Below are positions 1-10,800 of a stretch of DNA of 64,000 nt, one piece after another. The notes beneath the pieces are model-generated. The model saw only the letters and a program-made list of their open reading frames with translations, did not search any database and was not told where the DNA came from. Both the position numbers and the translations under genes were made by a program. Position 1 is the stretch's first letter. Each line of letters begins with the position of its first letter. The DNA is from Tubiluchus corallicola (taxonomy: Eukaryota > Priapulida > Priapulimorpha > Priapulimorphida > Tubiluchidae): positions 248,001-312,000 of the forward strand of contig JAQGDQ010000239.1 of the NCBI GenBank assembly GCA_030141605.1, given 5' to 3'.

Positions 1-282
1 AGTGATGCGCACCAGGTTTTTGTGGACAACAAAATTTAATTTATTGTGTTCAACATCAAATATTGGGCTAACTTGTAAATACTATCAAAAAAATTTTGCT
101 AAACAGAGATATCATTCGTGCGAAGAACCATTGTGAGGAAACTTGGCACACGCTAATACGATTTAACTAAAGCATGTCAAATCTGTCTTTGTAACGTACA
201 TTTTTCTTTATTTCGAATTTAACGTGCAATTGTGGAGTGCACAGATGAATAGTCTATAAAAGAATATTAAGACTCTCATAAG

Positions 283-1995
283 ATGAAGTACATTGTGAAA
301 TCAGATTTTTGTGATCTTTCAAACCAAAGTTTTATGTGGCAAGAATGGTTTTACAATCAAACGAACATCAGAGTGATTTACCATATGTACCTGGTATCAG
401 GAGCAATGTCTATAGTTGGCAATCTAGCAGTTATCATGCTGGTTTTGATAGGACATGTGAAGATGAAACCTCTGATTATTATTTTAGTAAGTTTGGCTTG
501 TGCTGATGTGTTACAAGGTGTGAGTGCAGTGATAAAATTTCTTTTGGTTTATAAAGAAATGGTGGAAAGAAATATGCAGACATGCTGGACAAGTTATTAC
601 CTAATATCATCAAGTTTCATGGCCACTGCCTTAAACATATTATGTCTGACTGCAGACAGATACATGAGCATATTAAAGCCGTTGATGTATCGGACTAGGG
701 TTCTAACAAGCCATTCATTAATTGTTGTGATAATGTGTTGGGTGCTTACATTAGTGTACACAGCCTCAACTACAATCTGCAGGATTAAAAGCTTGCAATG
801 GGACAACAATGACAAGGCTTTGGAAGAATGGTATGCAAATTTCCGGTGTTATTTTGATGCCACTATGTGTCCAGCCAGAGCTGACTTTCCAGCAGCATTG
901 ATATTTTGCATTCTAGTGGGAGCTAATACTGGCCTGCATGCACACATGTACTGTATAGTAAAACAGAGAGTAGTGAATCCACAGTCAAGACACAAATCAC
1001 ACAGCTGGAAGGCCTTAATTACAATAATTATAGTGACAAATACGTTTGCAATATCATATTTGCCCATACAGGTATATAACATATGGCTGCGATTTTGTCA
1101 ACCAAACAATAGTGACATTCTAAATCATGAAAGCCTCGCCACACCTGTAATTACTGCTTACCTATGTCCTGTGATAAACTCTATGCTAAATCCACTTATA
1201 TATGGGTACAGAATTAAAGAAGTACAACAGGGATTTTTCAAACTTATTCACAGAATCAGATATGGCAAGATGAGAGAAGAAGAGTTTCATCATCAATATC
1301 TATTTCCACATATGTTCAACAGAAGAGGCAGTATTTCAGATGTGGTGTTCAAAAGGAAGGGCTGGGAACATGGTACTTGGTCCCATCCAATACGGTGGGC
1401 CTCATATGATGGTACCATGCACTTGCAACCTGCAGCTAAAAGAGCTCAAAGCCTTACTGTTCCTAGCCTTGCTCCCAGAACAAAGAGTTTAATGGTTGGA
1501 CTGAATATAAAGAACGAAATTTCCTCTACAATAGCAACAGCAGTGCCAGATTTGAACAGTGAAATGGAGGGATTCCGTTCTAGAGCAAACACACATACAC
1601 CAAGTTTGTCGACAGAAGTGATAGAGGAAGAAACGCTGGGAGATATTACAGATGATGATGACTTGGACAAAAACGAAGCAGGGTCTTCCAAACATCCAAA
1701 TTTGCAAAAGTTACATAGTAGTAATAGCACAGAAGATAGTTGCTCACAATACAAGCATTGCGTTGAAGGGTCAAAACCAAACGAAATGATGAAAGAAATG
1801 GCAAATCCTATCAAAAATAAAGAAACTGAGAAATCTGGGTACAACACTGAAAGTTTAAAAACAAATGGACTGGTTACAGAAATGGCAAAGCCCCCACCAC
1901 ACTCGATGATGACCATGAAGACTCGTCTGCGGCCCTGTGAAATAAGGAATTTTTCGATGGTTGCAGCCAGGCCTCTGAAGATCCTGGCAAAATAA
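283..1995 (+). CDS. Rhodopsin-class (class A) GPCR with long C-terminal tail, single exon
   Basis: This is a seven-transmembrane receptor of 570 residues, read without introns. Visible class A landmarks are the TM1 GN pair (G46, N47), the TM2 LACAD motif (D75), the TM3-side cysteine C101, the DRY motif at 125-127, a TM6 proline (P261) and the TM7 NPLIY at 303-307. C189 and C196 could pair with C101. Two N-glycosylation sequons (N14, N25) precede TM1, as expected for an extracellular N-terminus; no cleavable signal peptide is evident. TM6 has FAISYLP instead of the usual CWxP. The tail after NPLIY is about 260 residues, Ser/Thr-rich with an acidic Asp/Glu run, much longer than the typical 40-100. 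The ligand cannot be told from sequence. The locus lies opposite to, and apparently within an intron of, DNAJC13. The start codon follows a possible splice acceptor (ctcataag), so a 5' UTR exon is possible. Confidence 0.93.
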   Translation: MKYIVKSDFCDLSNQSFMWQEWFYNQTNIRVIYHMYLVSGAMSIVGNLAVIMLVLIGHVKMKPLIIILVSLACADVLQGVSAVIKFLLVYKEMVERNMQTCWTSYYLISSSFMATALNILCLTADRYMSILKPLMYRTRVLTSHSLIVVIMCWVLTLVYTASTTICRIKSLQWDNNDKALEEWYANFRCYFDATMCPARADFPAALIFCILVGANTGLHAHMYCIVKQRVVNPQSRHKSHSWKALITIIIVTNTFAISYLPIQVYNIWLRFCQPNNSDILNHESLATPVITAYLCPVINSMLNPLIYGYRIKEVQQGFFKLIHRIRYGKMREEEFHHQYLFPHMFNRRGSISDVVFKRKGWEHGTWSHPIRWASYDGTMHLQPAAKRAQSLTVPSLAPRTKSLMVGLNIKNEISSTIATAVPDLNSEMEGFRSRANTHTPSLSTEVIEEETLGDITDDDDLDKNEAGSSKHPNLQKLHSSNSTEDSCSQYKHCVEGSKPNEMMKEMANPIKNKETEKSGYNTESLKTNGLVTEMAKPPPHSMMTMKTRLRPCEIRNFSMVAARPLKILAK

Positions 1996-2401
1996 AAAAG
2001 AACTACTTCTTCCATGCTGTCCTCCTCATCATATTACAGTCACTGTGAGCATAGCAACATCGTGTTAAAAGTAATGCAGACGCAAACAATCAAGACTGTT
2101 TTGGATATCCAGTGTTTGTTTTCGTAAAATTAAGTCTGTTGATCGACAGGTGGGCTGGGATAAATTAATCAGACCGTTGGCCTCATTTTGATGCCAGGTA
2201 GTAAAGCAATCGTTTGTCCAGTACATCAAGTCATTCTCTGTTAAAAAATTTTTATCAAAAATTTTTTATTAGCAATTACAAATGCAGCAAAAATGTAAGT
2301 CACATCCCATTTCGTCATATAATTATCATTTTATTAACTTGGTCAGATAATATTTCTTGGTACTTGACTAGCACAAATTATTTTGTTTAATTCAGATAAA
2401 A

Positions 2402-2409
2402 TGACGTCA
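2402..2409. promoter_or_regulatory. Full palindromic CRE-type site (TGACGTCA)
   Basis: A perfect CREB/ATF consensus octamer lies about 400 bases downstream of the GPCR stop codon. A single match in 64 kb is close to chance expectation, so function is only a possibility. Confidence 0.2.
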
Positions 2410-2509
2410 AGTCGTAAATGATATGATATCAGTCAAGTATGTCATGATGTAATGATGATTATGGTTTCGATTATGGTTATGATGACAATTACATAATGCC
2501 ATGTTGGAC

Positions 2510-2515
2510 AATAAA
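2510..2515 (+). terminator. Candidate polyadenylation signal of the GPCR gene
   Basis: AATAAA lies 515 bases after the GPCR stop codon in AT-rich sequence, giving a plausible 3' UTR of about 530 bases. Another AATAAA overlaps the stop codon region but is too close to be the likely signal. Confidence 0.35.
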
Positions 2516-2656
2516 AACTATTAATTGTACCTAACAAATTGTTGGACTCATATTTTAGCACCTGTCGCACACAGTATTACATATCAGCCCGTGATATCAT
2601 ATCATATCGGCCATATTGCTTTCAAGCGAAGAATACCTGGGCTAACCTAGCACAGC

Positions 2657-2917
2657 ATGGCTTCTGGGCAAGGACAAGATTTGTTGGGACTAAATGAAGA
2701 ACAGCTTCAGCGAGAAACCGCACAAAAGTTGAGACAAATGCTATGGGATAAGTGATTACAAATCACCAGAAGTAAAGCGGAATTAGTTCAATGACTAAGG
2801 GACAGCGAAAATGTTACTACAGAGCTAACCACATCCTCTTCAAAGAGTGAGAGTGCGACGAGGTCTTCACTCAATGTGGCACGGGTATCAAAAATAAGGA
2901 AAGTGATAAATTACTAA
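2657..2917 (+). pseudogene. Decayed coding fragment with SAP-like motif, probable mobile-element relic
   Basis: An 87-codon frame opens with ATG and runs to a TAA, but is broken by two in-frame TGA codons at 2753-2755 and 2792-2794. Around and between the stops the frame reads LRQMLWDK, LQITRSKAELVQ and LRDSENVTTE, which resembles a SAP DNA-binding motif (two helices with the xGSKAELVxRL pattern). The following Ser/Thr-rich stretch is low complexity. SAP-like N-termini occur in several transposon and retroelement proteins, so a mobile-element origin is the best guess. The codon context is clearly more coding-like than the surrounding AT-rich sequence. It could also be a processed fragment of a cellular gene. 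Confidence 0.4.
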
Positions 2918-4064
2918 AGGGACATGCTCGCAATACAAATCTTCCCATAAACTAAGCATAAAGTTTAAATCACATAGACAAGAAACTCAAATAAACTTGC
3001 TAAAAGGACAGGAAATTGCAATTGGCATTAAAAACAACAAAATTGATAATTAAGAAAACCAGGCAACAACAAAGCATGCATTTATAAGAAGACAGACTGC
3101 TTCTTGCAGCAATGAATCACATTTGAGTCGGAAAAACCAAAAAAAAAAAACAGATAATTAAACTTTGTTGTGAGCAGTATTCAAGGTAAAAAATTTATAT
3201 AAAATCTGCAATTCTGTCAACATAAAAGAGTATTACACTTATGCACATTTTTTTGAAATACACAATCGACTTAGTTTAAACACGTTAACTGCAAGAAAGC
3301 ACAGCTACCAAAATTATGAAAGTAAATAATACTTATGTATTACTAGGTACTACTGTATTATAAGTATTACTGTATTTGCTGTTATCAAAACCCAGCTCTT
3401 GTGTATTTAACATGAAACAGCACTCAGCGAGCTACATGTTTTCAGTGATTACTCATGAAAAATAAAAAATCTGGAGTGATAATGTTAGAAATCTTGCATT
3501 CCTTTCTAAGCAAAATGTTACTGGATTTTTCGCAATGAAAGTTTATTCGACCCTTCAACTCTCATTACTTTCAACTTTAATTGTGCAGAAAAATATATTT
3601 TTAACGTTTTGCTTTATGAAGTTTTCTTCGACTATTTTATTATAAAAATGTGTAAAATATTTTGATTGTGCAAACATTTTGCAGTATATACAGAGAACAC
3701 TCTTGCTGGAAAATAGATTTTTTTCTTGTGCATGTTAAGTCTGGTAACTGTGCATGTTTAGTAACTATGAAAATGGCACTTGTGGTTAAAGTGTATATTT
3801 TTTACAACATTGTGAAATGACCCTTAAGATCAAAACACATCTACGTAACAAAAAAGATGAGTAATGTTTAACGACATGCATACTCTATACAAGTGAAACA
3901 CTTTGCCTTTCTTCATAAACCTTTCATAAACGTTTTACTGTTCTGAGCTCATTAAGACACTTCAAAAGAGAGCTGGCATATTAAAAAATTCTCGCGAATG
4001 CCGAATTATAAATCATATTTACAATTAATTATCATAAACAATGACGAAGAAAAATATAACTTAC

Positions 4065-7000
4065 CTGTACGATATGAGGTAAACAATGAGCTTCTGATAA
4101 CAATCGCTTCGCACGAGGTAATGGCCTAACAATAGCACCGTCTAGATCCCTGAAATTTTACACACCAAGTGAAACAACAGTTGGCACAGTTTCAGTCCTT
4201 ACCATAACAACAAAGTTATAAGGAAAAGTGCAACTGCCCTAGATTATCCAACAAATATTTTGTCATATTATCTAAGTTGCAACTGAACATCAATCTATGC
4301 TAAAATGTGTCTACTTTACTGCGACGGGAAAACCTTGTCAACTGGATGCTGAATTGCCTTCAGCAGTGTCATTATTGTTGCATACCATTCTATTTTTCAT
4401 CTGGCCAACAGCTGTCCTTTTCTAGATAAGATGGCAGCTTTTAGTACGCACAGACGTCATTAGAATACAACAGGTTTTGTGTCGCATTGTGGTTTGAACT
4501 ATGTGACAATTTCTCTAGTGAAATATTTCGAAAGTCACTTCTTAGGAAACCACATAAAAATAAAAGTAACACTTTATACAGCTGAAATTCAATTGCATTG
4601 ATTCGAAATAAGGTTAAGCGCCAAGTTTGAAACACAATAATAACACAACAAAAGTAAATAAAAGAATTTCAGCATGTATGCGTCTGGCAATTTCCCATCT
4701 TTACAACTAGTGCACCAAGTTGACCTTTTTTCAGGTGGCAGGCTAATTTCACCATACTTTTTCTTTTAAATTTTACTTCAGTATGTCAAAATACAAAAAT
4801 TATTCCACATCTCCAGGATTTTTATTTTTTGTGGCCTGATAATAACAATTACGTGTGTCACTTTATTGTGTGAAATTGTGTTTCATTTTAACCTTGGTGG
4901 TAGATTACTTTGAGTCATAGCACTGCTACTGCAAAAAAGCTGCTTAATTTTATTTATATTAACTGTCCAACAAATCACAAAAAGCAAGAAAGTAAAAAGC
5001 ACACAGCAATCCCATTTCTGCTAACAGACTGTATAACTTACTAATTTGTCAACAAACAGTTTATGTTAGCTACATCTAATTAATGAAAGCATAAAAGAAT
5101 ATCTACAAACCATAAAGGACCTCTCATATTTTTTCCTCATAATTGTTCATATGTATAATTACTGAATAATTAAGGGATATATTGTTATCATATAAGTAAT
5201 AATAATAAAGGGGATGTGTATTATTGCATAAATAACTGGAGAAAGCAGACAAAGACAAGATGCAGTCGTATTTACTGGTAGTACAGTAGCATTCCTAATT
5301 TACTCATCCTAGAAAAGCAAATACACTTCAACTTTCTACACGTATGTAAAACTCATTAGTGGGAGAGGGGAAAAATGAGTTTTAGTATAGCGTACACCAT
5401 TTACCTGCTTGGATAATACTCTACAATGCGAATAAGCATGTTTAGTATTAGCGTAGCTAAATCGCTTTCATTCAAAACTCCTGTGCCAGAAGCAACTAGG
5501 CACCACTTCAACTGCGGAATGGTGTTTAGCGGGCGCCAACCATCAAGTCCCGGAGCCCAACACATTGTTTTTGCATCGATGGTTTTGCTTTCATAAAGCT
5601 CTTTCATCTACAAAAGTGGAAAAAGCAGTGAGAGTTTTGAAAAAAAATAACATTAATATGCACGTAGCAGGTGGCGTTCACACATAAATAAAAACCAATA
5701 ATAGAAAATTAAGAAAGATCTGCGACATTAATAAATGTTACTGATTCATAAATGTATTGCTTAAAATTACTGTAGACAACAAAGTGACAAATCAAAAGTA
5801 TTCTTCATAATGACATACCATTTATTTTACGAAAACATTGTTCCAGTTTATTGTATGTTTATATTACATAATATTGTATAATTAATGAAATATTGTTCCA
5901 GCATGTGAGAATAGATCATAAATGACACATTAGCTGAATCAAATAACACCTACAAAATAATAAAAAATGATAAAGAGTAAGCCCTTGCTTAATGACGCTA
6001 ATGCGTTCCAGTAAAATGTGACGTTAAGCGAAACATCGTTAAATGAAGCCAAGTCTTCCATAGAAAATAATGTAAAAGACTTGAGATACATTCCACAGGC
6101 AAAAATTATTGCTGGTTAAATCATATAGCTGAAACATTTTGTGAGTTTTATTCATATTTCTACAGACTAATTTTTTTGTGCTTGCCTGAAACCACCTAAC
6201 CATCTTATTTACCATTACCTAGCTATAGCAGTTTCTCTTTCTTTAACATTTAATCCTAGGTAGCAGTTAAACAATAGACACTGCAGAGTCAAAGCCAAGC
6301 CCTGGACAACCTTGGTAATATTATCTAAGTCTGGTTGCTGTAGCAACAGGTTGCACGCATAAAATTTGCTCGCAGGTCTCACTTGATATAAACGACTAGT
6401 ATTTAGTAGTCAGTCGGGAAGCAAAAATGTATATAATAGTTACACTGGTTACGTCACTAGTGCATTTTTAGAACAGAATAATGCAATACACACTGTTTTA
6501 ATGCATTAAATTAGGTAAAAATGTTGCACTCCTAGCAGGCAGCACATGTACTAATTTCATGTTGTAGCTAAAAGAAGACAATGCTTAATTAAATGCTTAA
6601 GAACATTGTAGCATAAAAACGATTTTTTTCTACAACATCAATATACAAATTGCAACTTTAAAGTTTGAGTTACATCGTGCTATACAAAATTATTGAATAT
6701 TTTTATACATTGTAGAATGTTTTAGGGTTGTGCAAAAATTCTTGTTAACATACTTCAGAAAAACTGAATGGTCCCTGCCTTTCTCGTTCTGCTTTTCCAT
6801 AGTACCACTCCTTCTCACTTTCTTTCCACATGTCTGGAGCAGCTTCTATCACATTGGACTGTAAGATGAAAAATAATACAACTTCAGCTAAACAGTTACA
6901 AATATGTAGTAATTCATATAAAATAATTTTATTGCTTCCTTCAACATTTTTCAAGTTAGTTTGGTGAACTGTAACAAGCAGTGAACAAATATGAACACAT

Positions 7001-7868
7001 GAAACCTGTTAACTTGCATATTATGTTTTTACCTGAGCTGGAACTGTAGCACGGCTAGTGTGCAGATGAGCGAGAGTTAGCAAATCAACTAAAATCCGGA
7101 TTCCATTAGCATCCATTATCTCCTTCACATTTTTCTAGAACGAAAAGAAGAACTTAATAACTAGTACATACTAGTAAGAAAAACGAGCAATTAGCTACAT
7201 TACAAACTACTAAAACTACACTCATATAGGAAACATGTAACTAAACACTGCAATTAAACTTTATAACAACAAAACAAACAATTACTGTATTCTATGTCAA
7301 ATTAGAAAGTAGTACTGAAGAAAGTCCAAAAAATTCAAATTTGAATGAGCTGGATTTTTCAAATTTGAAACTAATGGAATGAAAATTGCCTATTCACTTT
7401 CTACGAATTTAAAAATATTCTACTTCGCGACATCTGTTCTTGCATTAAAATACTCCAAATCTCAAAGATATAGTTGACAAGATAAAGTTTGATTTACTAC
7501 AGAACAAATATCAACAATTGGTACAAACTAGGTCTGCAAAGATCACTAAATAAATCAAGTGTTCGAAAGCCATTCTAGTCATGTTTTGCTTTTTTCATTT
7601 TGCAACCTGAATATTGCAAACAAAAACAAAATGTTGCAAACAAACAGCCACCAAAATTAGAGTAGCTACTAATGTGTCATTTAAGGAAGTCAGATATTTG
7701 TGCAGTTATCTTTCTAACCAATACTAGTAGCAATAAATGTTATATATTATTTACGTTAACTTTAAAAAAATACAGCTAATTTGTTAGACGACATTAATAA
7801 CTTACTCTATTCAGAGTCAGCTTATGAAGAAAGAATATTAGCCGGTCACGCTCTAGACGATCGGTACA
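4065..7868 (-). CDS. DNAJC13: DNAJC13 exons 23-27: GYF-like domain, last exons in window
   Basis: These exons encode residues 901-1086. Exons 25-26 form a GYF_2-type domain at about residues 973-1020. It has KEWYYG (W973), the GPF turn (984-986), the [12 protein letters not shown] block (W1007, W1014) and IPQLKWCL. Exon 26 continues with [15 protein letters not shown] and exon 27 with [19 protein letters not shown], both diagnostic of DNAJC13. The next expected segment (the helical block before the J domain) was looked for on the minus strand of 1-4064 and not found, so that intron runs past the window start or the locus is broken. A truncated pogo-like element sits in the intron between exons 25 and 26. 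Confidence 0.93.
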
Positions 7869-10800
7869 CTGAAACATTACATTAAAATCACAAGATCACA
7901 TATTTTGAAATTTATTATAATAAAAATGTTTGTTAAGAAAGAGGGGAACAAATTTTACCAACTCTTCGCAAACAAAATCACTGCTTCCTTTCTTTTTCAA
8001 TTATACAGGGGAGCTATAAAAAGCCTCCTGAAATTTTCGAGGGGGAGCTGTTAGCACATTTTGAAAATGTTTCTTTCTCATTCTTGTTGGTCTAGTAACT
8101 GAATGAGTGGATAACTATAGCAATCTTACGTGATCCAGACGTTGCAAACATTTATGCTGCAAACAATCAGTGAATTTGTGTAACCTAATGTATTAAACAA
8201 CTGTATAATTTGTTAACCTAGTCATCTAACTACTCAGTCACAAGGCATGGTAGTGCATAATGAATATTACAACTATTTGTTTCTGACAGTATAGTCTACA
8301 CTAAAAAGTAACCGTGTGTATTAAAATATTGAGTTCAGTGATTTTCGAGTTTGAAGTTTCTTAGTTGGTAGAGAAAGATTCCAGTAATGTAATGATGCAT
8401 GCTAAAATCAAAACTGAAAATTGTTGAATAAGTCACAAAAATGTAAAATTAAATTTTTAAACAATTTCACGTCTATTCAATGAAATTACAGGAATAATAT
8501 TTACTGTCACAGAAAATGTTTAAGAAGTGAAAAAAATGCACAAAGAAAAGGCAATAATTTGAAAGAAAAACTACTATTATTTTTAAAGTTATTTTGTTCT
8601 TTTACTAAGTCATTTATTTGTTAAGAATTTCACTTCTTTGCTTTTCGAACAGCAAATTTTTACTCCCCGATAGCGACTCAGTAAACCACGAAAAACAAAA
8701 CATTTTATGATTATGATTTTAGGAGAGTGGAGGAGAGCGCAATAAGAGGGCGCTTTTAAATGCAAAATATCAAGTGTGATTGGGTGCGAGCCTGATTGCA
8801 TACCTTAATAAATGGTAAGCATTGAAAAAAGTAAATGATATTTATTTATACAAAAAAGAACAAATAAGTAAAAAACAATTACAAACACATTTTTACGATT
8901 ACAAAATACATTTTTATAAGCTGAATTTACCCTCTCTAACATCCCGACAATGTATTTTGTGTCATTGAAACTGCCAATCTCTTCAAAACAGCGGCCGTAC
9001 ACTATGGTCATTGCTTGGAGACATTGACACTTCATAGCAATTTTTGGAGACAGCAAAAACCGGTGATACAAATCATTGAAAAACTCATACCTATTAACAA
9101 ACAAAAGCAATGTAAAATATCAAATGAATTCAATACCAGTGAGGTACATGTGCTAAATATAGTGTCGAGATATAATCAAATACAAACAAACATATTTATT
9201 TTCTCTTTTTACTTGACTGTTAATTACCATAAATGTTTCTAATCAAAATAGCAGATAACATTGAATGCCAGCTTTTCTCACTTTTTACCCACCTTTGAAA
9301 CTCCTGTGTGAAAAATAACACCTAGTTTGCGCATTATAGCTTGAAATCAAAGTCAAGACCATCGCAAAGAAGAATTAGTTTAACAAAAATCAAGAAAGAA
9401 CCTACGATCGCTTGATTGTACTAATTTCATCACATTCTTCATCATCTTCTTCAAGAAGCAAACGAAGATAATATTCGCCAATCTTGATTTCATCAATAAG
9501 AGACCGATACTGAACCTATGAAATAATACTATATACTTTCAACTGTTGGTCAATTACTTTTAAATGTAACATCACTACAAATGCAATTACTCTGTTGAAA
9601 AGTAGTGGCACCACTGTTACAGTTACTTTTTTAACTGGCTGTAACTACAATTACTCTAAGAAAGTAGTGCCACTACTTTCCCGTTTTTTGGAGACTTCTG
9701 ATTTCTGAGCGTCATTGATATAGTACACTGCAAAATGTAAGTGGCATGTTAAAAGAGACAATTAATAGTGATAATTAAATTGTTAAAAGGCAGCTAAAAA
9801 ACCGACGTTCAAACACAGTTGAATCAAATTGTATCAAGTTGTAACTAAGCAGTTTATTTGTTATTTTAACAGACATTTGCAGGTCCTTCACACATTGTCA
9901 ACATAATAGTAAATTATTCATTGCAATATTATTAATAATTTGCAATATATATTGATAATTAGCAAAACATCATTTGTGACTCATTAGTTTCAAAATTTTA
10001 AAATGTACAAATAATGAGACTGGAATGTGATTTTAATGGCATTTTTGAATATAAAAAAATATAAAAGCATAAACATAACTGTACCTCAAACTCAGAATGA
10101 TTCCAAGATATCATGCAGTTAGCACTGAGGTCCCTATCCGTGTTGAAACCCCTGATCTCGTTTTCCAGTGCATCTTTTAGTTCTTCTCTTGTCTATAATA
10201 CATTAATAGTTTAAAGTAGTACTGAGCTAATGTCCAGGTGACATTTCACAGCTCTATTCAAAACATTGGGTTTTTCTGTTGGGGCTGTGCAACAGTTTAT
10301 AATAAGAGCAGATGTAACTGATGTTACTAAAGAGCATGAAAAATAGGTACATGTGACTTACTACATTGGTGCAATGTTGCATAGGTGCATGTATCAAGCT
10401 GATTACGTTAATGCTCCAAATCAGACAGGTCTAACCTTAACAAGTACGCAGCAGTACAAGTGCAAATTTACATTAGCGTGTAGTTTTCTATTTCGCCAAA
10501 ATTTTACTGAAATACTACTGCAGCACAATACTTTTTGTCAACATAATGTAATCAATTGTTTAGAAAATTAAAACAAAATGAGAAGCATCCGAAATAATTT
10601 CAGTAGTGCTGGTAGTATTTCTTAAAAAAACGTAAGTCATTTTATATTATTTTCAATGATTAGTTTTGTTTGTAATAGTGAATATACAATTTTCAATTGT
10701 GCACATTTTTACGTTCAGTTCATTTTCAGCATACACAATGAAAACTCATTTGCTGTTATAATCAGTCAGTCAGCCATTCAGATAACAACACTATTAGTGG

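Noticed and set aside
1446-2015. 189-residue minus-strand ORF opposite the GPCR tail
   Set aside because: It is a mirror of the GPCR coding strand; composition follows the sense codons and no domain or splice context supports it.
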